From positions 15,729 to 79,728 of the forward strand of contig CAYFNT010000017.1 in the NCBI GenBank assembly GCA_964344565.1: a stretch of DNA of 64,000 nt, in the 5' to 3' direction. Position numbers and translations under genes: made by a program. This document shows, piece by piece, positions 51,203 to 59,022 of the stretch; the first letter of the stretch is position 1; each line of letters begins with the position of its first letter. The stretch is from JACNKJ01 sp964344565 (GTDB lineage: Bacteria > Krumholzibacteriota > Krumholzibacteriia > JACNKJ01). The notes beneath the pieces are model-generated. The model was not told the origin of the DNA. It did not search any database and saw only the letters and a program-made list of their open reading frames with translations.

Positions 51203-51233
51203 AAAAAGGGCGCGGCCGAATGGCCGCGCCCTT
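51203..51233 (-). terminator. Terminator between convergent secreted-protein genes
   Basis: AAGGGCGCGGCC pairs with GGCCGCGCCCTT around loop GAAT. On the minus strand five T residues follow, so it mainly serves the 51252 gene but may act in both directions. Confidence 0.8.
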
Positions 51234-51251
51234 CGATTCGATGAGTGGATC

Positions 51252-53102
51252 CTACTTGATCATCGTCATCTTCTCGGTCTGGATGCCGAAGTCGCTGGCC
51301 ACGCGGTAGAAGTAGATGCCGCTGGGCATGCTTTCTCCGGAGTCGGACCTGCCGTCCCACTCCACGCTGTGGCGGCCGGCCGGCATGGACGAATTGAGCA
51401 AGGTGCTGATCCTGCGTCCCGAGACCGTGAAGACTCCCACGTCGACCTGGCCCTCGGAGGGAAGGTCGAACTGGATCTGAGTCTTGGGATTGAAGGGATT
51501 GGGCACGTTGCCGAAGACCTTGAACTGGGTGGGGACGCTGTCCTCGCCCACGGCGGTGCTGCCGCAGTTGCAGTCGTAGTTCTGCATGATGATGGCGGCG
51601 TCCTGTTCGTCGAGAACCCAGTCCCGGTTGAAGTCGGCGCACCAGACGGAGTAGGGCTCGTAGCCGTCCCAGAAAATGTCGGTGTCATGACTGTTGACCA
51701 GCCCGTCGCCGTCCAGATCCAGGGTCTTCATGTCGAGGCGGAAGTAGAAGATGCAGTCGCCGGCGCGGATCTCCCAGACGATCTCGCAGCAGAGGCTGAT
51801 GCAGTCGGGCACGTGCAGCTTGAAGGGCATGCAGCCGTTGGCGTCGGTGCTCGGCGCGTCCGGGGCCAGGGTGATGCCGCTGCTGTCGCCGTCGCAGGTG
51901 TCGTTGATCCGCGTGACGGTGAAGTCGCTCGCATTGAAGCTGAGAGGCAGGCCGTCGCAGTCGGCGAGGCAGAAGATGTTGTAGGGATCATCCCAGATCA
52001 GGCCCGGGCAGTGGTTGAACTCGTAGTTGTAGGTCTGCGTGGGATTGTCCCAGTAGCCGATCTCGCCGAAGGCGTCCACGTTGCAGCAGCCGATGTCCTC
52101 GTCGGCGCCGACGCTGAGAATCAGATCGATGCGCTCATAGCTGCCCTCGTTCATGGCGCAGAAGAACCAGCGCATGGCGCCCGCGTTCTCGCCGGGACCG
52201 TAGAGACCGTGATTGTTCATGAGCGTGTCGGTGTTCTCCACGTCGATGTGCAGACCGGCGGCCGGCTTGCCCACCGCGTGGCCGATGTAGTCGCCCAGGC
52301 CGTAGCCCGACGGCGCCTGGAGGGCGTGAAAGGCGATGTACTCGCGACCGAGACCGCCGTGGTTGCCGCCGTAGGCGGAGCGCTGGGTGATGTCGTGGAT
52401 GTAGCACTGCTGCTGGGGGAAGACGGAGTCCGCGTAGGGGTAGAAGGCGTTGTCGTAGTCGATGTAGGTGTCCTGCCCGTCGAAGTCCTCGGAGGGATGC
52501 CCGTGCAGGAAACGATAGTAACAGACGTTTCGCAGAGGTTCGGGGGACCAGGAGATGAACTCGTAGGTCTCCTTCAGAATCCACCGCTCGCTGATCACGG
52601 AAGCGCCCGTGCCCAGACCCAGGCCCATGGGCGTGCGAGCGTCCACGAACTTGTGGGTGATCTTGATCATCAGATCGCCGTTGGAGATCTCCGAGTAGCC
52701 GTAGTCCATGAAGGTGTCGAAATTGGAGTCGACCACGGTGAGGGGAGTGACCACCGAGAAGCTTGAGCCGGTGAGCCAATCGGGGAAGATCCATTCGGGA
52801 TCCATCCAGCTGAAGTGAGCTACCCAGGTGCTCGTGGCGGGATCCCACTTCTCGTAGGAGACAGCGCCGCCCCACTCGCCCGAGAGCATCTCGTGGGAGT
52901 AGCCGCGGTAGTAGCCGAGGTAGTCGGAGTAGCCGTAGTCTGTCAGCGCGATCTCCCAGGTCGGGGAGGTCATGAGCTGAACCGGGGAACGATCGCTGCC
53001 CATGCGGATGGGAAGCTGGGGTTCGGCGGCCTGAAGGCCGGTCACGAAGAGTGCCATCGCGAGGACAGCCAGTCGCAGGAAGTTGGTCTTGAAGCGGTGC
53101 AT
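51252..53102 (-). CDS. Secreted protein with dockerin-like repeat and type IX-like C-terminal domain
   Basis: A 616-residue exported protein (signal peptide to GLQAAEPQ). The first 450 residues are aromatic-rich with many cysteines and no family assignment. Residues about 460-510 carry two dockerin-like calcium loops: LDLDGDGLVNSHDTD and DFNRDWVLDEQDAA. Residues about 530-616 (VPNPFNPKTQIQFDLP, VGVFTVSGRRISTLL, PSGIYFYRVA) are a classic sorting-type domain. The role is unknown. AAAGGA precedes the ATG. It converges on the FG-GAP protein gene with a shared terminator. Confidence 0.8.
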   Translation of the reverse strand: MHRFKTNFLRLAVLAMALFVTGLQAAEPQLPIRMGSDRSPVQLMTSPTWEIALTDYGYSDYLGYYRGYSHEMLSGEWGGAVSYEKWDPATSTWVAHFSWMDPEWIFPDWLTGSSFSVVTPLTVVDSNFDTFMDYGYSEISNGDLMIKITHKFVDARTPMGLGLGTGASVISERWILKETYEFISWSPEPLRNVCYYRFLHGHPSEDFDGQDTYIDYDNAFYPYADSVFPQQQCYIHDITQRSAYGGNHGGLGREYIAFHALQAPSGYGLGDYIGHAVGKPAAGLHIDVENTDTLMNNHGLYGPGENAGAMRWFFCAMNEGSYERIDLILSVGADEDIGCCNVDAFGEIGYWDNPTQTYNYEFNHCPGLIWDDPYNIFCLADCDGLPLSFNASDFTVTRINDTCDGDSSGITLAPDAPSTDANGCMPFKLHVPDCISLCCEIVWEIRAGDCIFYFRLDMKTLDLDGDGLVNSHDTDIFWDGYEPYSVWCADFNRDWVLDEQDAAIIMQNYDCNCGSTAVGEDSVPTQFKVFGNVPNPFNPKTQIQFDLPSEGQVDVGVFTVSGRRISTLLNSSMPAGRHSVEWDGRSDSGESMPSGIYFYRVASDFGIQTEKMTMIK

Positions 53103-53226
53103 GGTTGAATCCTTTGCTAGGGGTTGAAGAGTCTCGTACTGCTGACTTCCCCTAATCAGGACCCGTGCCCGACTCGGCGATTCGCGTATCTTGTTTTATA
53201 TCATGCTTTTAAATGTTATCCCTATT

Positions 53227-53255
53227 TTGACAATTCATGGCAGAATCTCTATAAA
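53227..53255 (+). promoter_or_regulatory. Near-consensus forward promoter facing heptamer array 2
   Basis: TTGACA (53227-53232), a 17-bp spacer and TATAAA (53250-53255) predict transcription from about 53262 into the hairpin and array. No protein gene lies downstream on this strand; the transcript would be antisense to the nuo 3' region. Confidence 0.5.
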
Positions 53256-53311
53256 TGAGAGACACGCCCCACAGGGAGAGACCCAAGACTACCTGCGCGG
53301 ACGCAAAATAA

Positions 53312-53329
53312 CCGGAGCGAAGGCTCCGG
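53312..53329. terminator. Hairpin ending the nuo transcript
   Basis: CCGGAGC (53312-53318), loop GAAG, GCTCCGG (53323-53329). On the minus strand TTATTTTG follows, so it can end the nuoBD-G-I transcript after the array; it could also halt the forward transcript. Confidence 0.55.
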
Positions 53330-53332
53330 CTG

Positions 53333-53578
53333 AAGACTGGCGACTGGCGACTGGAGACTGGCGACTGGAGACTGGCGACTGGAGACTGGCGACTGGCGAC
53401 TGGCGACTGACGACTGGCGACTGGAGACTGGCGACTGGAGACTGGAGACTGGAGACTGGCGACTGACGACTGGAGACTGGAGACTGGAGACTGGCGACTG
53501 GCGACTGGAGACTGGAGACTGGAGACTGGCGACTGGAGACTGGCGACTGGCGACTGGAGACTGGCGACTGACGACTGG
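53333..53578. repeat. Heptamer array 2 (GACTGG[A/C])n at the 3' end of nuo
   Basis: About 35 tandem copies of the same 7-bp unit as at 39515, mainly GACTGGA and GACTGGC with occasional GACTGAC. It begins three to four bases after the nuoI stop codon and ends next to a hairpin, giving the same order (stop, array, hairpin) as in the rnf operon. Confidence 0.92.
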
Positions 53579-53581
53579 TCC

Positions 53582-54079
53582 TTACTCCCCCGCCGCCTTT
53601 CGATCCGATTCGACCTTGAGCAGCTCGTAGTCGCTAAGCAGCTTCTCCTTGTCGAAGATCAGTTCCTCGCGGCTGTAGGCGGCCGTCTCGTAGACGTCGC
53701 TCATGACGATGGCTTCCTTGGGGCAGGCCTCCTCGCAGTAGCTGCAGTTGATGCAGCGGCCCATGTCGATGTCGAACACCTCGGGCACCCGCTCGCGCAT
53801 CTCCTGGTCGCGGAACTCGCCGATGACGATGGTTATGGCCCGGGGCGGGCAAACCACCTCGCAGAGCTTGCAGGCCACGCACTTCTCGATGCCGTCCTCG
53901 CCCATGACCAGGCGCGGCAGGCCGCGATATCCCTCGGGCATCGACCACTTCTTCTCCGGATAGCTCAGCACCACCGACTTGCGGAACATGTTCTTCCAGG
54001 TGATCGCCAGACCGCTGAAGATGGCCGGAAGGTACAGTCGCTCGAAGATGCCCTTGCGATCGGGACGTTCGACGATCAT
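53582..54079 (-). CDS. nuoI: NADH-quinone oxidoreductase subunit I
   Basis: Ferredoxin-like subunit carrying clusters N6a and N6b, passing electrons toward the quinone site of complex I. The 165-residue protein has the N-terminal amphipathic anchor and two complete motifs, CVACKLCEVVCP and CINCSYCEEACP. RGLPRL and the flanking residues agree with NuoI. Start ATG 54079 overlaps the nuoG stop (ATGA). The usual nuoH between nuoG and nuoI is missing here. The gene is followed by heptamer array 2. Confidence 0.93.
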   Translation of the reverse strand: MIVERPDRKGIFERLYLPAIFSGLAITWKNMFRKSVVLSYPEKKWSMPEGYRGLPRLVMGEDGIEKCVACKLCEVVCPPRAITIVIGEFRDQEMRERVPEVFDIDMGRCINCSYCEEACPKEAIVMSDVYETAAYSREELIFDKEKLLSDYELLKVESDRKAAGE

Positions 54080-55857
54080 GAGCTCACCTCCTCGCGAATG
54101 GCTTCGAGCCAGTCAAGATCCAGCTGCCGCATGCCGGCCACGAGCTGCCAGCTATCGAGTCTGCGATCCAATCCGAAGGTATTGGTCACCGTTCCGACCA
54201 GATCCACCGCCCGGCGGCGCTCCAGTATCACCTCGGCCGAAGATTCCAGGGCCTTCATGCCATGGCTCTGCAGGATGATCTTGCCCGCCTTGCTCAGTTT
54301 CTCTTCCCAGTCCTCCACGCCGGCCAGATCCACCTCGGGATCCAAACCGAAGAGCAGCAGGGCGTCCACCTCGCCGGAGTCCAGGGCCTCGAAGATCGAG
54401 TCGCCTTCCGATGCGCGAGCCATCAGGCCGCGCCGGTTGAATCCTTCCAGCAGCACGATCACGCGGGTCTCGCCGCCGCGGGCCTTGAGCCCATCGACGA
54501 GATCGGCGCCCAGCCGGCCGCTGCGGATCAGCTCGCCGTGCACCGCCACCAACATGGACTCCTCGCCTGGCATGGCATCGGCGGACACCCAAGCCACCGG
54601 ATCCTCGCTCACGCGCTTCCAGCTCCGGGTGAAGTCCGAGGGAGGCGCGCTCTCGCCCTGATGCACCAGGGTCACGGCCGGTCCTCCCGGCGCGGCCAGG
54701 CGCAGGCCGAATATGGGATGGCTGAGTTCGGGATCGGCGCCCAGGACCACGGCGCGATCGAAACGTCCGAGATCGGACAGGTCCTCGAGTTCGAGGCCCG
54801 CCGAGACCACGGCTTCCGCGAAGGTCCGCTCCTTCGCCTCCGCGAAAGGATTCAGGCGGGGATTCAGATCGGCCTGCAGGGCGGCCAGGGCATCGAGCTC
54901 CTCGTTGGTGGAGCGACTGCCGGCCAGGATCGCCGTGCGCGTTCCCGAAGCGGCCATGATTTCCGCGGCCCGGGCGCGGGCCTCCGATGCGCTCACCGAC
55001 ACGCTCTCGCCCTGCCGGCGCACGAGGAACTGGCTCTCGGCGTCGGTCTCGGGATACTCGTAGCGCCCGCGATCGCAGAGCCACCAGGTGTTGACGGCGT
55101 GATCGAGGTCGGGGGTCATGCGCTTGACCTCACCGGATTTCCACCAGCTCGAGGCCGCGCAATGAAGCGAGCACTCGCCGCATGCGGTTTCGACCTTGCT
55201 GAGCTCCCAGGGCCTCGCCTCGAAGCGGAAGCCCTTGCTCGTGAGAGCGCCCACGGGGCAGATGTCGGCCAGGTTGCCCGTGAAGCCGCTGGTGATTTGC
55301 CCGTCCTGGAAGACCGAGATCATCGTCCAGTCGCCGCGGTGCCGCACGAAGAGTTCGTCGCGCCCGGCCACGTCGCTCATGAAGCGCACGCAGCGGGTGC
55401 AGGTGACGCAGCGCTCCGAGTCGAACATGATGTGCTCGCCCAGGCTGTAGTGCTTCTTGCCCAGGTTCTTGTGGTCGCCCATGCGGCTGTGCCCGGGACC
55501 GTGCAGGCGCGTGTAGTCCTGCAGCGGACATTCCCCGCCCTTGTCGCAGATGGGACAGTCCAGCGGATGGTTGATGAGCAGGAACTCGAGCACGCCCTGC
55601 CGCGCCTTCTCCACCTTCTCGGTGTTGGCGCGCACCTCCATGCCGTCGCCGGCCTGGAGAGTGCAGGCGGGCACCAGCTTGGGCGCGCCTTCGAGCTCCA
55701 CCAGGCAGAGGCGGCAGTTGCCGTCCACTCCGATGCCCGGGTGATAGCAGAAGTGCGGGATCTCCTCGCCCAACTCCTGGGACAGGTCGATGAGCGGCGT
55801 CCCGGCCTCGGCCTCCACCTCGCGCCCGTTGAATTTCATGCGGATCTTCTCAGGCAT
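54076..55857 (-). CDS. nuoG: NADH-quinone oxidoreductase subunit G (short form)
   Basis: Large iron-sulfur subunit of the complex I electron-input arm. The 593-residue protein has the [2Fe-2S] motif HFCYHPG...GNCRLC...PACT, the N5 motif HPLDCPICDKGGEC, the N4 motif CVTCTRC with distal CPVGAL, and CGECSLHC followed after 27 residues by C, which is the extra N7 cluster found in only some lineages. The molybdopterin-like C-terminal domain is shorter than in E. coli. The start ATG 55857 shares a base with the nuoBD stop; an in-frame GTG lies four codons upstream. Confidence 0.92.
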   Translation of the reverse strand: MPEKIRMKFNGREVEAEAGTPLIDLSQELGEEIPHFCYHPGIGVDGNCRLCLVELEGAPKLVPACTLQAGDGMEVRANTEKVEKARQGVLEFLLINHPLDCPICDKGGECPLQDYTRLHGPGHSRMGDHKNLGKKHYSLGEHIMFDSERCVTCTRCVRFMSDVAGRDELFVRHRGDWTMISVFQDGQITSGFTGNLADICPVGALTSKGFRFEARPWELSKVETACGECSLHCAASSWWKSGEVKRMTPDLDHAVNTWWLCDRGRYEYPETDAESQFLVRRQGESVSVSASEARARAAEIMAASGTRTAILAGSRSTNEELDALAALQADLNPRLNPFAEAKERTFAEAVVSAGLELEDLSDLGRFDRAVVLGADPELSHPIFGLRLAAPGGPAVTLVHQGESAPPSDFTRSWKRVSEDPVAWVSADAMPGEESMLVAVHGELIRSGRLGADLVDGLKARGGETRVIVLLEGFNRRGLMARASEGDSIFEALDSGEVDALLLFGLDPEVDLAGVEDWEEKLSKAGKIILQSHGMKALESSAEVILERRRAVDLVGTVTNTFGLDRRLDSWQLVAGMRQLDLDWLEAIREEVSS

Positions 55858-57575
55858 CAGCGGTCGCACTCTCCCATGACGGGGTCAAGGCTCGCGATGA
55901 TGGCCACGGCGTCGGCCATCATCGCGCCTTCCAGGATCTTCCGGGTGATCGCGAGATTGTTGAAGCTTGGACTGCGGATCTTCAGTCGATAGGGATGCGG
56001 TCCTCCGTCGCTCACGACGTAGAATCCCAGCTCGCCCTTGGGCGCCTCGATGGTCGAATAGACCTCTCCGGTCGGAGGCTTGATGCCCTCGGAGATGAGC
56101 TTGAAATGATGGATGAGCTCCTCCATGGAGCTGTAGACCAGGTCCTTCTCCGGCAACACGTAGTCGCGGTTGTCCGAGGTGATGGGCCCTTCGGGCATGC
56201 TGGCGGCGGCCTGCCTGGCGATGCTCGTGCTCTGACGTATCTCGGCCATGCGCACGAGGTAGCGGTCCATGCAGTCGCCGTGCTTGCCGCTGACGATGTC
56301 GAAGTCGAAGTCCTCGTAGTCGAGGTAGGGCGTCGCCTTGCGCATGTCGTAGGCGACGCCCGAGGCGCGAAGGTTCGGCCCGGTGAGTCCGAAGTCCAGA
56401 GCCATCTCGCTGGAGATCACGCCCACGCCCACGTTGCGGTCCAGCCAGATGCGGTTGCGGTTCAGCAGCCCTTCGATGTCGTCCATGGTGCGGTCGAGTT
56501 CGTCGCAGAAGTGCTCGACCTTGGCCAGCCATCCGCCGGGCAGGTCGCGGGAGACGCCTCCGATGCGCGTGTAGCTCGTGGTCAGTCGCGTGCCCGTGAG
56601 CTCCTCGAAGAGATCGTAGAGCATCTCGCGCATCTGGAAGGTATAGAAGAACACGGTGGACGCGCCCAGGTCCAGCGCACCGGTGCCGATGGCCACCAGG
56701 TGCGCGCTGATCCGCGCCAGCTCCGAGACGAGCGTGCGGATGCGCGTGGCCCGCGCGGGAATCTCCAGATCCACCAACTTCTCCACCGCCAGGGCGTAGG
56801 CCGTGTTGTTGGAGAGCGGGCTCAGGTAGTCCAGCCGGTCGGTGTAGGGCAGGAAGTTGTGGTAGGTCTTCTCCTCGGCGATCTTCTCGAAGCTGCGGTG
56901 CAGATAGCCCACGTGGGGCTTGGCCTTCACCACGGTCTCGCCGTCCATCTCCAGTTCCACTCGGAAAACGCCGTGGGTGGCCGGATGCTGGGGTCCCATG
57001 TTCAGGATCATGGTGCCTTCGCGGCTGGGCTCCAGGGTGGTCTCGATGACGCCCACCTCGATCTTGGGATCGTACTGCTCGCGGGGCGCGTCGCGCAGAC
57101 TCTGACGGTCCACCACGCCGGACTGCAGCTTGCGCAGGGCGTCGAGCAGGGCTTCGGGACGGGGCGGACAGCCGGGCAGGTAGATGTCCACCGGCAGGAT
57201 CTTGTCGAGGCCCTGCACCACCGAATAGGCGTCGAACATGCCGCCGGTGCAGAGGCAGGTGCCCATGGCGATGACGTACTTGGGCTCGAGCATCTGGTCG
57301 TAGATGCGGCGCACCACGGGAGCCATCTTGTTGGTGAGGGTGCCGGCGACGATCATCATGTCGCTCTGCCGCGGCGAGAAGCGCATGGCCTCCGCGCCGA
57401 AGCGGGCCATGTCGTAGCGACTGGCCACGGTGGACATCATCTCGATGGCGCAGCAAGAGATGCCCATGGGCATGGGCCAGAGCGAATTCCTTTGGGCCCA
57501 GTTGACGGCCTTGTCCATGGTCGTGGTGAGCACGTCCACGTTCAGGCCGTGATTCTGGGGATTGGGCTGGCTCAT
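55857..57575 (-). CDS. nuoBD: NuoB-NuoD fusion of NADH-quinone oxidoreductase
   Basis: One 572-residue polypeptide joins two complex I subunits at the quinone-reduction module. Residues 1-150 are NuoB (PSST) with the N2-cluster cysteines C41, C42 (GISCCAIEM), C107 and C136 (YLPGCPPRPEAL). Residues about 151-188 form a linker, and NuoD (49 kDa) begins at MILNMGPQHPATHGV and ends SLDPVMGECDR. There is no NuoC domain between them, unlike the known NuoCD and NuoBCD fusions. NuoD lacks the CxxC pairs of NiFe hydrogenases. The ATG at 57575 follows AGGAGG. nuoA, C, E, F, H and J-N are not in the window. Confidence 0.92.
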   Translation of the reverse strand: MSQPNPQNHGLNVDVLTTTMDKAVNWAQRNSLWPMPMGISCCAIEMMSTVASRYDMARFGAEAMRFSPRQSDMMIVAGTLTNKMAPVVRRIYDQMLEPKYVIAMGTCLCTGGMFDAYSVVQGLDKILPVDIYLPGCPPRPEALLDALRKLQSGVVDRQSLRDAPREQYDPKIEVGVIETTLEPSREGTMILNMGPQHPATHGVFRVELEMDGETVVKAKPHVGYLHRSFEKIAEEKTYHNFLPYTDRLDYLSPLSNNTAYALAVEKLVDLEIPARATRIRTLVSELARISAHLVAIGTGALDLGASTVFFYTFQMREMLYDLFEELTGTRLTTSYTRIGGVSRDLPGGWLAKVEHFCDELDRTMDDIEGLLNRNRIWLDRNVGVGVISSEMALDFGLTGPNLRASGVAYDMRKATPYLDYEDFDFDIVSGKHGDCMDRYLVRMAEIRQSTSIARQAAASMPEGPITSDNRDYVLPEKDLVYSSMEELIHHFKLISEGIKPPTGEVYSTIEAPKGELGFYVVSDGGPHPYRLKIRSPSFNNLAITRKILEGAMMADAVAIIASLDPVMGECDR

Positions 57576-57661
57576 ACGTCCTCCTGGAGGGGGCGAGGGA
57601 TGTGTCCCTCCGGGCACTCAATTAAAGCAGGCCCGCAGCATAATTCCAGGCTTTCGCGGGG

Positions 57662-58969
57662 TCAATGACCTTGAGCTTCCGGCCATCGGAGTTCGAGAGC
57701 TTCTTGGATCAAACTGTAGACCACCGGATAGTCTCCCCGCTTGAAGTAGCGCCTCCCCGCAATGGGCGCTCCGATCTCCAGACGCAGCTCGCGGCCGCGC
57801 TCCGTGCAGGTAATCACCGTTTCCGGGCTGCTCAGTCCCCACCGGTCGAGTTGGTCGCCGCGGGGCTGCAGGGCTTCCACCCGGTAGGTACTGAGCTCCG
57901 ACAGGAAGGCGATGAGCCGCGACACCTCGCGAAGCTCCACCTTCTCGCCCGACTCGTTCATCCAGACCCGATCCCCCACGCCGGCGAGTTCGATGATGCG
58001 GTCGTCCATGGTGAGGCGCGTGACGCGTCCAGGCAGGATCTCGAATAGGGTCTCGGGCATGTAGCGGGTCAAGGGCGCGAGCAGCGGCGCGCAACTCACC
58101 GAGTCGAGCAGGAAGGGACTTCCCCGGTCGGGGCTGTCGCAGAGATAGAGCTCATGGAAGGGATCGCCGATGCGCAGGCTCATGGGCAGGGGACGCCCTT
58201 CCACATACACGTCCAGCGTGGCCAGGGGATATTCGAGTTCCAGGTCCGCCGAACCCGGCGTATCGCTGTCGAGGAATCCGACGATGGTGGGACCTGAGAT
58301 CTGCCTCAATAGTTCGAGCACCTCGAGCTGGTCGGCGGGAAAGGTCGCGCCGGCCAGGATCTCCCAGCCGAAATCGCTGCGTTTGAGCACATAGGCGCCG
58401 TGCCCGTTCTCGATCTGAAGGCTCACCGCGTCGAGGGCCCGAGCCAGGGGTATCGCACGCTTGTCGGACAGGTCGTGGCGATTGCGCAGGAAGTGGGTGC
58501 GCAGCAAGGTCGGCACGAGGAGCAAGGAGTCGGTCCAGCTGGCTGCCGCCCAGAGTTTCCGGGACTCGGCGTCCATGTCGCCGAAGCGTAGGGTGTCCAC
58601 CGCTCCGCCCCGATGGAAACGCATCTCCAGAACCGGTTCGCTCAGCCCCAGGGACGTCCACTCTTCCCGCTCCCTTGGAGCCATGGCCAGGGAGCGCCTC
58701 TCTGAGAGCAGCACGCCGAAGATGCGCTTCATGGTGTCCCGGTCGGTGAGGTCGCGAACCGGAGCGACGAGGATCCACTGGCCGTCCTCCATGGCCACCC
58801 GGGCGCGCCGCTCCGGCGTGATGAAGTCCACCGTGGTGATCTCGCCGGGATCGTGGGGATAGAACTTGTCCCCGCGGGAGGCCTCGGTCCAGCGCAGGAG
58901 CATCACGATGGTCGGAATCAGGCCGGTGACCAGGATCAGAAAGAACAGGGCGTAGAGTCGACGCTTCAA
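57662..58969 (-). CDS. DUF4340 membrane-anchored protein
   Basis: A 435-residue protein with an N-terminal membrane anchor (RLYALFFLILVTGLIPTIVML) and three similar beta-rich DUF4340-type units, for example ARVAMEDGQWILVAPVRD, VLKRSDFGWEILAGATFPAD and WMNESGEKVELREV. DUF4340 proteins often accompany ABC transporters for gliding or auxiliary export in this group of phyla, but no transporter is adjacent here. The start is TTG 58969, five bases after AAGGTG. Function is unknown. Confidence 0.78.
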   Translation of the reverse strand: MKRRLYALFFLILVTGLIPTIVMLLRWTEASRGDKFYPHDPGEITTVDFITPERRARVAMEDGQWILVAPVRDLTDRDTMKRIFGVLLSERRSLAMAPREREEWTSLGLSEPVLEMRFHRGGAVDTLRFGDMDAESRKLWAAASWTDSLLLVPTLLRTHFLRNRHDLSDKRAIPLARALDAVSLQIENGHGAYVLKRSDFGWEILAGATFPADQLEVLELLRQISGPTIVGFLDSDTPGSADLELEYPLATLDVYVEGRPLPMSLRIGDPFHELYLCDSPDRGSPFLLDSVSCAPLLAPLTRYMPETLFEILPGRVTRLTMDDRIIELAGVGDRVWMNESGEKVELREVSRLIAFLSELSTYRVEALQPRGDQLDRWGLSSPETVITCTERGRELRLEIGAPIAGRRYFKRGDYPVVYSLIQEALELRWPEAQGH

Positions 58970-59022
58970 TGGACACCTTCCGATTCGGGACCGGGGGAGC
59001 TAAAGGAATCCTCGAGAGCCTG

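Larger units (their letters stand above)
53103..53332. other. AT-rich intergenic region upstream of heptamer array 2
   Basis: A gene-free stretch that, together with the array, spans about 480 bases. It holds a forward near-consensus promoter (53227-53255), a hairpin (53312-53329) and sequences suitable as the promoter region of the divergent 53102 gene. A 91-codon open frame here reads into the array and is not considered a gene. Confidence 0.5.

Noticed and set aside
53191..53466. 91-codon open frame reading into heptamer array 2
   Set aside because: Its second half is just the translated minisatellite (GDWRLET-type repeats); the 7-bp unit keeps frames open without coding.
55857..57575. 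NiFe hydrogenase large/small subunit instead of NuoBD
   Set aside because: The NuoD part lacks both CxxC nickel-binding pairs and ends with the complex I motif VMGECDR.
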